From Conexibacter sp. (GTDB lineage: Bacteria; Actinomycetota; Thermoleophilia; Solirubrobacterales; Solirubrobacteraceae): a stretch of DNA of 5,129 nucleotides. Made by a program: the position numbers and the translations under genes. The DNA lies in contig JAOPZG010000573.1 in NCBI GenBank assembly GCA_025964215.1, positions 1 to 5,129 on the forward strand, written 5' to 3'. A model generated the notes under the pieces. The model worked only from the letters and a program-made list of their open reading frames with translations, did not search any database and was not told the origin of the DNA. Each line of letters begins with the position of its first letter. The stretch's first letter is position 1. Below are positions 1 to 5,129 of the stretch, one piece after another.

Positions 1-2109
1 CAGCGCCCGCGCGCCCGAGACCGGCAGCCCGAGCAGCGCGCCCGCCGGCAGCGCCACGAGCGTCCCGGCCACGCCCGCCGCCAGCCCGATGAGCCCGACC
101 TCGGTCAGCATGTAGGAGAACAGCTTGCGCCGCGGCCAGCCGACGCAGGCCAGGATCCCCAGCTCGGTCGCGCGCGTGCGCACCGCCGCGGCGGTCGCGT
201 TGACGCAGAACAGCGCGCAGACGACCAACACCAACAGGAACAGGATCAAGGACTTGCGGTCGACCGCGTTGAGGATCACGGTCGCCACGCCCTTCTTCAT
301 CCAGCTCTCGCGCAGCGCGACCGCCGGCCGGCCGAGGCGCGACGCCGGCAGGTCGACGGTGACCGCGGTCGGCGACGCGCCCGAGACCACGTCGACCTGC
401 AGGCCGGTGCGCTTGGCGATCGTCTCGGCGGCCACCCGCAGGCGCTCGCGCGAGACCTTGTCCGGCCCGGTCACGCCGGCGACGCGCACGCGGATGACGC
501 TGATCGGCGCCCCCGCCTGGGCCGCGGTCTCGTGCCCGTAGACCCCGGAGTCGCTGAAGACGCTGCCGCTCTCGATCGTCGTCAGCAGCGCGGGCGGCGG
601 GATCAGGTAGCCGGCCATGTTGCCGTCGGGCGCGAGCGTGCCGCCGCGCAGCCAGGGCGCCGCCGAGGGGTCGGCGGCGGGCGCGCCCGGCCGGTGGAAC
701 GGGTTCAGCGGCGCCGCGTTGGCGTTCAGCGCGTCGGCGAGCTTGTTGGGGTCGAACGTCCCGACGACGTCGTAGAGCGGCACGAAGCCGTGGCCGCGGC
801 TGGGGTAGCTCGCGACGTGCTCGGTGAAGCGCCGGAAGCCGAGGTCGTGGCCGGTCGCGGGGGCGGTGACGAAGCCCGTGCCCGTGCCGTCGTAGCTGGA
901 CTGGGCGCCCCAGGCGAAGCGGTCGGTCCCGGTCGGCACCGCGCGCACGCGGTCGGGGCCGACGAGCGCATAGCGCGACGGCCCGGCGATCCAGCGCGTC
1001 GCGACCTGCTGGGCCCCGGCGCGCTGACTGGTCAGCAGCGCGGCGTAAGCGTCGGCGGCGGTGACGGTCGTGCGCAGGACGGTGCCGGTGCTGTGGCTGC
1101 GCTCGATCGCGTGCCGGGCGGCGGTGACGCTGTCGCGCGCCTTCCTGAACGCCTCGGCGGCGGTGTCGGGCAGTCGCCGCACGGCCACGTCGGCGCGCAG
1201 GTCGATCCCGCTGGAGGCCGCCATCAGGATCGGCGCCTTCCGGATGAGGCCGCCGGAGCTCAGCACCGGCGTCTCGGCCTCGCGCAGGTAGCGCCCGGAG
1301 ACGATCGCGTGGTCGGCGCCCTCCAGCTTGGCCTCGGCGGCGGGGTCGATGCCGGCCACCAGCAGCGGGAACGGGAACTCGAGCCGGCCGCCGATCTGGC
1401 TCGCGGGGAGCTTCCTGGGGCCGATCTCGAACTGGCCGAGGCCGCTGCGCGTCGACCAGCACCACAGCCAGGTGCGCGCCTGCGGCGTGAACGCCGACTG
1501 CGCGTGGGCCGCCGAGGGGCAGACGGGGCCGCTGGTGTAGGAGTCGAAGTACTCGGTGGCGTGGAGCCGCCCGGGCTCGCCGCCCTGCCGCGGCGGCGGC
1601 GCCGCGAACTCGTTCTCCGTGACGTAGATCGAGGAGTCGGGGTCCTTGACCTGCACCGTGCCGCGGTCGGCGGTCCAACGCGTGGAGAGCCGGTACAGCG
1701 CGCGGGGGCTGGGCGGGTTCGCCTCGAGGTCGCCGGCGACCGGCAGCGGGATCTCCGCGGTGGGCATGACGTAGCCGTACACCGCCAGCGGCGCGGCGAC
1801 CTCGACCCCGGGCGCGTGGCGCACCGTGCTCAGCTGGCCCAGCGTGATGCCGCCGAACGTGCCGGCCAGGAAGCTGCGCTGGACCAGGCCCGCCCGGCGC
1901 TCGAGCGCGCTGACGGTCTTCGGCGGGCGCACGAGCAGGTCGTACGTGCCGCGAAAGTGCTCGGCGACGGCCCCGCGGACCTCCAGGCGCGAGGAGTCCG
2001 AGGCACCGGTGAGGACCGTGAACGCCGCGGTCGCCACCGCGATCCCCGCCAGGAGCGCCAGCGCGCGGCCGCGGCGGTGGCGCAGCTCGGCGGCGACCAG
2101 ACGGAGCAC
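1..2109 (-). CDS. ABC transporter permease, FtsX/MacB type (C-terminus cut by window edge)
   Basis: The minus strand is open for 703 codons from GTG at 2109 to base 1. The start reads MLRLVAAELRHRRGRALALL, the usual basic amphipathic entry of FtsX-like permeases, followed by membrane helix 1 (about residues 14-34). A long extracytoplasmic domain of roughly 590 residues follows, containing two cysteines (197 and 217) that could pair. Helix 2 lies near residues 619-642 (LILFLLVLVVCALFC), then the conserved cytoplasmic loop RTRATELGILACVGWPRRKL, then helix 3 near 668-695. The loop motif, a 'RxxELGxLxxxGxxRR' variant, is diagnostic of the family, whose members transduce ATPase motion to extracytoplasmic lipoprotein, lipid or peptide handling. 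The last helix or helices and any partner ATPase gene lie left of the window. Substrate unknown. An in-frame GTG at 2118 is the alternative start; I prefer 2109 because AGGGTGA sits 5 bases upstream. Family call is firm; exact start is inferred. Confidence 0.93.
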   Translation of the reverse strand, partial: MLRLVAAELRHRRGRALALLAGIAVATAAFTVLTGASDSSRLEVRGAVAEHFRGTYDLLVRPPKTVSALERRAGLVQRSFLAGTFGGITLGQLSTVRHAPGVEVAAPLAVYGYVMPTAEIPLPVAGDLEANPPSPRALYRLSTRWTADRGTVQVKDPDSSIYVTENEFAAPPPRQGGEPGRLHATEYFDSYTSGPVCPSAAHAQSAFTPQARTWLWCWSTRSGLGQFEIGPRKLPASQIGGRLEFPFPLLVAGIDPAAEAKLEGADHAIVSGRYLREAETPVLSSGGLIRKAPILMAASSGIDLRADVAVRRLPDTAAEAFRKARDSVTAARHAIERSHSTGTVLRTTVTAADAYAALLTSQRAGAQQVATRWIAGPSRYALVGPDRVRAVPTGTDRFAWGAQSSYDGTGTGFVTAPATGHDLGFRRFTEHVASYPSRGHGFVPLYDVVGTFDPNKLADALNANAAPLNPFHRPGAPAADPSAAPWLRGGTLAPDGNMAGYLIPPPALLTTIESGSVFSDSGVYGHETAAQAGAPISVIRVRVAGVTGPDKVSRERLRVAAETIAKRTGLQVDVVSGASPTAVTVDLPASRLGRPAVALRESWMKKGVATVILNAVDRKSLILFLLVLVVCALFCVNATAAAVRTRATELGILACVGWPRRKLFSYMLTEVGLIGLAAGVAGTLVALPAGALLGLPVSGARAL

Positions 2110-2122
2110 TTGATTCACCCTA
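2110..2122 (-). promoter_or_regulatory. Possible ribosome site or extended -10 element for the permease
   Basis: On the minus strand the sequence TTAGGGTGAATCAA immediately precedes GTG 2109. It can be read two ways. AGGGTGA resembles a Shine-Dalgarno site at 5-base spacing. TAGGGT also fits the loose actinobacterial -10 form TANNNT at a distance (about 7 bases) that would give a leaderless transcript starting at the GTG. No convincing -35 is visible. Both readings support 2109 over 2118 as the start. Confidence 0.3.
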
Positions 2123-2154
2123 ACCGAACGGGGTCGCTGCGACGGCGAGCGGGC

Positions 2155-2160
2155 GGGAGG
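2155..2160 (+). promoter_or_regulatory. Shine-Dalgarno-like GGGAGG before ATG 2173
   Basis: GGGAGG ends 12 bases before ATG 2173, somewhat long spacing. It overlaps the GTG at 2160 and so cannot serve that codon as a ribosome site. This favours translation starting at ATG 2173, which is in a different frame from the long open frame starting at 2160 (see findings). Confidence 0.35.
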
Positions 2161-3374
2161 TGCGCGAGCGCCATGGCGATCTACGCCGCAGTCGTCTCCA
2201 CCGCGGCGTTGACGGCCATGCGGGGAAGATCACCACCTCGGGATGGGCCACCGCGCAAGGGGATGGATTCAGCCTTCGATGGCAAGACTTCAAGTCCAAG
2301 CGCCTGCGCGCGGGAGAGCCCATCGACGACTCGTCGAAGAGCGACGAGCAGCACGCCGTGGGCCGCCCACAGCGGGTGAACGTCACCGGCAACCGAACCG
2401 TGAGAAACGCGTTGTACTTCGTGGGCCTCGTAACGGGCAACTACGATCACTGCGGCTGGGTCAACGCGCAGAACGTCGACCAAGAAGGCTCCGACGCGGA
2501 GTCGAACTGCACGACGGCGTTCGCGGAACACGACGAGGGCTTCGCCGCCGGTGTGAACTGCGTCACGGGCTGCAACGGCACGTCGGACGCGCACTTTTCG
2601 ACGCACTCCGGCGACGTCGTGGAGTGCGCCGACGTTTACCCAACGCCGACCGAGGGTGAACCGCAGCGCTGTACCGAGGTCGTGCGCACCATCCCCTCTC
2701 AGGTCGTCTCCGCGGGTTATCGTGTCGGCTGGCGGTACGTGACCAAGGGCCGAAAGTTCGTCATGGTGAGAGACACGAACTATCACAACCTCGACGGCGG
2801 CTGGGTGTTCGTCAGCCGCTCTGACTTCGGCAAGCTGTGCCCGGAGCCGCAACGGTTGCGACCCGGACGACTCGCCGTCATGACGACGGTCGGGCGGTCG
2901 GTCGTAACGACGGCCGGGACGGTAGCGGTGTTCGCGGCGGTCGCCGTCGCCGTTGCTCGTGGTGTACCGGCCGCCAGTTCGAGCGCGACGAGCTATCGGT
3001 GGGTCGGGTCGCCGATCGTCGTCGCGCTCGACCAAAGCGCACTGCCGGGGTTCGACGTGTTCTTCCGGCTCGATCACGCGTTGTCGAAGGATGGGGCGGG
3101 CCTCGATGCGTCGCTCGACGGCGTCCGGGCGGCGGAGGGCGTCGAGCGCTTCGTCCAGCACAACACCGTCTGCGGCCGCATCACGCTGAGCGCCACGCGG
3201 CACTCGCGCCTGAAGCGTGCCCGACCGGGCAGCCTCGTGGAGGTCCGCATCCGCGTGCGCGCCACCGGGCAAGTCCTCAAGACGCGGGTGCGTGTCCGTC
3301 GGCTCGTTCTGGACAGCAGCGGCAACCCTCCGTCCAGCGACAAGCCTTACGCCAAGGCGCTCGGCTGCCGCTAA
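2160..3374 (+). CDS. Hypothetical secreted Cys-rich protein with SH3-like end, apparently fused to a second protein
   Basis: The frame is open for 404 codons from GTG 2160 to TAA 3372-3374; I cannot name the protein. Residues about 20-235 look like a secreted protein: a GNRTVRNALYFVGL strand region, HCGWVNAQ, and seven cysteines (98, 117, 134, 138, 156, 171, 227) suited to disulfides. Residues 188-222 (WRYVTKGRKFVMVRD, then GGWVFVSRS) resemble the C-terminal SH3-like barrel of small exported actinobacterial proteins of unknown function; this is recognition by pattern, not a search. No signal peptide is present in this frame. From Met241 a basic and then strongly hydrophobic stretch (about 246-272) looks like a new signal peptide or membrane anchor, followed by a basic domain with Cys338 and a near-terminal Cys403. 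The first about 20 residues are arginine-rich and look like off-frame translation, so the true start is uncertain. The ORF may be two genes joined by an indel near 2850. Confidence 0.6.
   Translation: MRERHGDLRRSRLHRGVDGHAGKITTSGWATAQGDGFSLRWQDFKSKRLRAGEPIDDSSKSDEQHAVGRPQRVNVTGNRTVRNALYFVGLVTGNYDHCGWVNAQNVDQEGSDAESNCTTAFAEHDEGFAAGVNCVTGCNGTSDAHFSTHSGDVVECADVYPTPTEGEPQRCTEVVRTIPSQVVSAGYRVGWRYVTKGRKFVMVRDTNYHNLDGGWVFVSRSDFGKLCPEPQRLRPGRLAVMTTVGRSVVTTAGTVAVFAAVAVAVARGVPAASSSATSYRWVGSPIVVALDQSALPGFDVFFRLDHALSKDGAGLDASLDGVRAAEGVERFVQHNTVCGRITLSATRHSRLKRARPGSLVEVRIRVRATGQVLKTRVRVRRLVLDSSGNPPSSDKPYAKALGCR
2880..3374 (+). CDS. Alternative reading: separate small exported protein starting at ATG 2880
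   Basis: This is the same frame as the C-terminal part of the 2160-3374 entry, read as its own 164-codon gene. It begins MTTVGRSVVTTAGTVAVFAA, with a basic residue before a long Ala/Val hydrophobic core and then GVPAASSS, a plausible signal-peptidase region. The mature part (about 130 residues) carries VGSPIVVAL, ALPGFDVFFRLDHAL and a basic C-terminal half (KRARPGSLVEVRIRVRATG) with Cys98 and Cys163. Its ATG overlaps a TGA in another frame as ATGA (2880-2883), the usual layout of translationally coupled genes, and that other frame shows good codon use for the preceding about 10 codons. No strong Shine-Dalgarno is visible. Function unknown. Confidence 0.4.
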   Translation: MTTVGRSVVTTAGTVAVFAAVAVAVARGVPAASSSATSYRWVGSPIVVALDQSALPGFDVFFRLDHALSKDGAGLDASLDGVRAAEGVERFVQHNTVCGRITLSATRHSRLKRARPGSLVEVRIRVRATGQVLKTRVRVRRLVLDSSGNPPSSDKPYAKALGCR

Positions 3375-3667
3375 CGGGTCCGCTACGCCCCAGCCTACCG
3401 ACTGGCCGGTCAGCCAACTCAGGAGGCCGCCAACCTCGGCCCTGCGATGCAACAGGCGGCACAGGCAACCGGTGAACTGCTGGCGGAGAGTTCGACGAAC
3501 GTGTCGTAGTCCGGTCTGCCTTGGGCCGACGCGACGTCGACCTCGGGTCCTGATTCGCGCATCCGACCGCGAGCTGGGCAAGCTTCTGGATGGTGGGACA
3601 ATACGTCGAACGAGGCCGACACACCTCGGATTGAACATGAGGCGTTCAAGTCATCCTGACTCGAGCG
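3375..3667 (+). other. Stretch without an intact gene; short open extensions only
   Basis: No complete gene is supported here. After the TAA at 3372-3374 the same frame stays open for 44 codons to TAG 3507-3509 and reads protein-like (QPTQEAANLGPAMQQAAQAT) with GC-rich third positions, but it has no upstream start except ATG 3447. An AGGAGG at 3421-3426 is 20 bases from that ATG, too far to be its ribosome site. The opposite strand is also open here with matching third positions, so composition cannot decide the strand. It may be a remnant of a gene end or nothing. Confidence 0.25.
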
Positions 3668-3700
3668 AGGACCACCTCGTGTTCCGCGCAAGGTGGTCCT
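3668..3700 (-). terminator. 10-bp perfect hairpin after a minus-strand stop codon
   Basis: AGGACCACCT (3668-3677) and AGGTGGTCCT (3691-3700) are exact reverse complements separated by 13 bases. On the minus strand the stem begins 10 bases after the TGA at 3713-3711 that ends the gene remnant, the expected position for an intrinsic terminator. There is no U-tract, which is common for GC-rich actinobacteria. It lies about 290 bases after the plus-strand stop at 3374 and could also stop that transcript. Confidence 0.5.
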
Positions 3701-3710
3701 ACGTTGAGTC

Positions 3711-3812
3711 TCAGAGGTACTCGTAGGTGTTGTTCGAGGGGTCGGTTTGCAGCAGTTTCGCGTAGGGTTCCGGCGCGACGGTACCCGTGGTTTCGGGCGG
3801 ATTCCTGTGGGT
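3711..3812 (-). pseudogene. Probable C-terminal remnant of a lost gene
   Basis: Read on the minus strand from 3812 to the TGA at 3713-3711, the frame gives THRNPPETTG, then TVAPEPYAKLLQTDPSNNTY, ending EYL and stop. Composition is balanced (P, D, N, Y, few R), unlike the arginine-rich shadows elsewhere, and most third positions are G or C. There is no ATG, GTG or TTG in the frame: it is bounded upstream by TAA 3815-3813, which lies inside the 3811-3845 inverted repeat. A terminator-like hairpin follows its stop. Together this looks like the end of a gene whose body has been lost or replaced. I do not recognise the family. Confidence 0.4.
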
Positions 3813-3845
3813 TTAGGCCATGAAACGCTTGCTCATGGCCTAAAC
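3811..3845. repeat. Perfect 13-bp inverted repeat with 9-base loop
   Basis: GTTTAGGCCATGA (3811-3823) and TCATGGCCTAAAC (3833-3845) are perfect reverse complements around AACGCTTGC. It sits between two convergent genes, 56 bases beyond the stop of the 3901-4869 gene, and could act as a bidirectional terminator. No T-run follows on either strand. Because the stem contains both ATG and TAA, each strand carries a 7-codon ORF: MKRLLMA on plus (3820-3843) and MSKRFMA on minus (3836-3813). Other possibilities are a mobile-element end or a recombination-type hairpin; nothing in the window decides. Confidence 0.7.
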
Positions 3846-3876
3846 GCGTGTTGTGTACAAGTTGCTGTGCTCGCGG

Positions 3877-3890
3877 GCTGCCGCGGCAGC
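3877..3890. repeat. 14-bp perfect palindrome just after the 3901-4869 gene
   Basis: GCTGCCGCGGCAGC is its own reverse complement and lies 10 bases beyond the TGA at 3903-3901. As RNA it can form a 5-bp GC stem with a CGCG loop, a weak terminator candidate; as DNA it could be a dimer-binding site. Short GC-only palindromes also arise by chance in such DNA, so function is unproven. Confidence 0.3.
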
Positions 3891-3900
3891 TCGTTTCGGC

Positions 3901-4869
3901 TCACGACACGAGGAGGGTCGTCGTGATCAGTGCGCGTGCTGCAAAGCCGGCTGGCCAGGTGCCGAGGCGGGCGCTCATGACGCTTTCGTCCGTGAAGTAC
4001 GCCGACGGGAGATCCTTGGTCTTGAATTTCTGGCTGGGCGATGCGCGGTAGGTGACCTGCGGGCGCTCTGCGCGGTCGAATCGAAGACCGATCGGTTCGG
4101 CGCTGTCGAACTCGACCGTGTCGCTGACGGCACGCGGCTGAGCATTTGCGGCGCTGATCGACCCAGCGGCGATGATGCGTCGCGCTCGGTTCTTTGCCAG
4201 GAGAACCGTGAGCTCTGTGTCATGTGCCGTCAGCGTGTCCGCGTTGTTGTCGATGTAGATGCGAAGGGTGATCTTGTCCCCCGGATTGACTGATATCCGG
4301 TCGCGGTAGCCGTCCTCGCTCTGGTCGCCTGCTGGCTTTGCGTCTACGAAGCCACGTTCATCGCCGTAGTTTGGCGCGTTGACATATGGGTTGAACACGA
4401 CGTGGGCGACGCCGCCCTCACACGTGCCGCTCTGCAGCACGCATTCGTAGGTCGGTCTGTTGGAAGGCGAGTAGCCGCCCAGGAACTTGACGGTGGACTT
4501 TGGCTTGGCGGCGGTCTTTGGCTTGGCCGCCCGCCCGAGGAGGGCGCATCGCCCGGAGCGACCACCACGGTCGTGGACGCTTCGGCACTGAGGGAGGAGG
4601 CGATCACGCCGGCGCTGAGGAATAGCGCCAGTCCTGTCGCCGCGGCGAGCTTGCGGTCGCGGCCGAGAGGATCGAGCCGGCGTCTGGCGTCGGCTCACGA
4701 GCACCAGAGCCCAGGCCACCGCGACCGCCAAGGGGATTGCGAGAAACTTGGCCAGCGTGCCCTCGGCAGCGATCGCCACCAGGCCGGCCGTAACGCTGAT
4801 GGCCGCCAGCCACGTGACCGGCTCCGGGCTCGGGCGATCGGTCCGGTCCTGCTCCTCATCCTGGTTCAT
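3901..4869 (-). CDS. Membrane-anchored or exported protein with C-terminal GDERxFV-type beta domain
   Basis: The frame is open for 322 codons from ATG 4869 to TGA 3903-3901, with TAGGA 11 bases upstream. Residues 1-18 are acidic and hydrophilic, followed by two hydrophobic helices (about 19-35 and 40-58). Residues 60-113 are arginine-rich and look like off-frame translation. From about 114 a KPKTAAKPK linker leads into the real C-terminal domain: Cys143 and Cys150 (probable disulfide), HVVFNPYVNAPNYGDERGFV (156-175), ISVNPGDKITLRIYIDNNAD (192-211), then SAANAQPRAVSDTVEF and the closing LPSAYFTDES region. This order (an N-P-N-x-GDER-x-FV motif, a 'PGD..TLR.Y..NNA' strand pair, an A-SD-V strand) matches an uncharacterised family of secreted beta-sandwich domains seen in actinobacterial and other exported proteins. 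Function is unknown; surface or extracellular adhesion is a guess. The true protein may start elsewhere, because a signal peptide lies in another frame at 4575-4658. Confidence 0.7.
   Translation of the reverse strand: MNQDEEQDRTDRPSPEPVTWLAAISVTAGLVAIAAEGTLAKFLAIPLAVAVAWALVLVSRRQTPARSSRPRPQARRGDRTGAIPQRRRDRLLPQCRSVHDRGGRSGRCALLGRAAKPKTAAKPKSTVKFLGGYSPSNRPTYECVLQSGTCEGGVAHVVFNPYVNAPNYGDERGFVDAKPAGDQSEDGYRDRISVNPGDKITLRIYIDNNADTLTAHDTELTVLLAKNRARRIIAAGSISAANAQPRAVSDTVEFDSAEPIGLRFDRAERPQVTYRASPSQKFKTKDLPSAYFTDESVMSARLGTWPAGFAARALITTTLLVS
4498..4527 (-). repeat. Short direct repeat encoding a KPK-TAA-KPK linker
   Basis: CTTTGGCTTGGC occurs at 4498-4509 and again at 4516-4527 (18-base period). 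On the minus strand it encodes the repeated AKPK of the linker between the N-terminal part and the GDERxFV domain. Such Lys/Pro/Ala repeats are typical flexible or cell-wall-spanning linkers. The adjacent GGGCGGGCGG run is a likely place for a single-base slip. Confidence 0.6.
4575..4694 (-). other. Signal-peptide-like coding segment in the +1 frame inside the 3901-4869 gene
   Basis: On the minus strand, one base ahead of the annotated frame, the sequence after TGA 4697-4695 is open to 4344. It reads RRLDPLGRDRKLAAATGLAL, then FLSAGVIASSLSAEAS and TTVVVAPGDAPSSGG. This has all parts of a Sec signal peptide: basic n-region, hydrophobic core, small-residue cleavage region (SAEA). Third positions are more GC-rich here than in the annotated frame, where the same bases give arginine-rich sequence. 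It has no usable start after the TGA except a late GTG at 4607, so it must have been entered from another frame or lost its start. Confidence 0.5.
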
Positions 4870-5129
4870 TGCTGCACGATCCTAGAGCGGGCGGGAGGCA
4901 CCCATCCACATATATCGGCGTCATCGAGCACGAGGTCGGGCGCTTGAGTCGTGGCGAGCGCCGACGGTGTGTTGGCCGGACATCTCGATGGCAGGCTTGG
5001 GCACCGCGGTAGATGGCAGGACCGACTGGCTAACAGCGCCCGTGGCCGATTCGCTCCGGGCCGCTGAGTCAGGCTACGCGGACGGCGAATATTGACGAAG
5101 TACGAGGACGGCGGGACCGCGTAGGGCAG
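4866..5129 (-). CDS. Possible partial gene entering from the right edge
   Basis: One minus-strand frame is open from base 5129 to TGA 4868-4866, giving 87 residues without a start in the window. It begins LPYAVPPSSYFVN and ends LATTQAPDLVLDDADICGWV then PPARSRIVQQ. The stop overlaps the next gene's ATG as ATGA, the arrangement of coupled genes. Against it, the middle is R/S/P-rich and third positions are only moderately GC-rich, and an open frame of this length is not rare in GC-rich DNA. If it is not real, 4870-5129 is simply the upstream region of the 3901-4869 gene. No family recognised. Confidence 0.3.
   Translation of the reverse strand: MPYAVPPSSYFVNIRRPRSLTQRPGANRPRALLASRSCHLPRCPSLPSRCPANTPSALATTQAPDLVLDDADICGWVPPARSRIVQQ
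4880..4884 (-). promoter_or_regulatory. Shine-Dalgarno-like TAGGA before ATG 4869
   Basis: TAGGA lies 10 bases before the ATG on the minus strand and supports this start. Further upstream a TATAT stretch (4911-4915), unusually AT-rich here, might be a -10 element, but no matching -35 is clear. Confidence 0.3.

Noticed and set aside
532..2379. 615-codon plus-strand open frame
   Set aside because: It is a shadow of the permease gene on the other strand: composition is almost entirely G/R/A/V/D with no domain pattern, while the minus strand gives a clear FtsX permease.
2840..2890. Programmed ribosomal frameshift site joining two genes
   Set aside because: There is no slippery heptamer or downstream structure that stands out, and the multiple switches in the window fit indels or decay better.
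2181..3638. 485-codon minus-strand open frame
   Set aside because: Arginine-rich and featureless, it runs antisense across the plus-strand gene and continues through unrelated sequence. The plus strand has the motif-bearing protein.
3217..3726. 169-codon plus-strand open frame spanning the end of the plus gene and the intergenic region
   Set aside because: R/S/P-rich, overlaps the better-supported frame, has no motif, and ends inside the region assigned to a minus-strand remnant.
3811..3845. CRISPR-like repeat or integron attC site
   Set aside because: There is a single copy only, no spacers, no cas or integrase gene, and no recognisable attC core sites.
3853..4293. 146-codon plus-strand open frame with a cysteine-rich start
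   Set aside because: It lies antisense to the C-terminal domain of the 3901-4869 gene, has no ribosome site, and its cysteines arise from the complementary sequence.
4402..4947. 181-codon plus-strand open frame opposite the GDERxFV gene
   Set aside because: Antisense shadow with G/R/A-rich sequence; the minus strand carries recognisable helices and domain motifs.

Overview
The window is very GC-rich double-stranded DNA with actinobacterial traits: GC-rich third codon positions, GTG starts and families common in soil actinobacteria. A Thermoleophilia/Solirubrobacterales-type host is my guess from protein style, not something the sequence proves. Only one gene can be assigned to a mechanistic family with confidence.

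Layout. (1) Bases 1-2109, minus strand: most of a large FtsX/MacB-type ABC transporter permease whose C-terminus lies beyond the left edge. It is clean and extremely GC-rich. (2) Bases 2110-2172: a very short divergent intergenic gap. (3) Bases 2160-3374, plus strand: a 404-codon open frame made of two unlike parts. The first is a cysteine-rich, probably secreted protein ending in an SH3-like strand pattern. The second starts at an internal ATG followed by a signal-peptide-like segment. (4) Bases 3375-3900: no intact gene, but a probable C-terminal gene remnant on the minus strand (3711-3812) with a hairpin just after its stop (3668-3700), a perfect 13-bp inverted repeat (3811-3845) and a 14-bp palindrome (3877-3890). 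(5) Bases 3901-4869, minus strand: an exported or membrane-anchored protein with two N-terminal membrane segments and a C-terminal beta-rich domain of the uncharacterised 'GDERxFV' type. (6) Bases 4866-5129, minus strand: a possible partial gene entering from the right edge, whose stop overlaps the next start as ATGA.

The most notable pattern is that the two secreted-protein loci right of base 2110 repeatedly show the best coding signal switching frame. A signal-peptide-like stretch lies one frame away from its mature domain, and a stop in another frame overlaps an ATG as ATGA. The permease shows none of this. The locus is therefore either a decaying accessory region or a stretch with residual single-base indels in the assembly. 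I see no defence system, CRISPR array, tRNA, rRNA, transposase or integrase. The genes give no evidence of acting in one pathway; what they share is that their products appear to be exported or membrane-bound.
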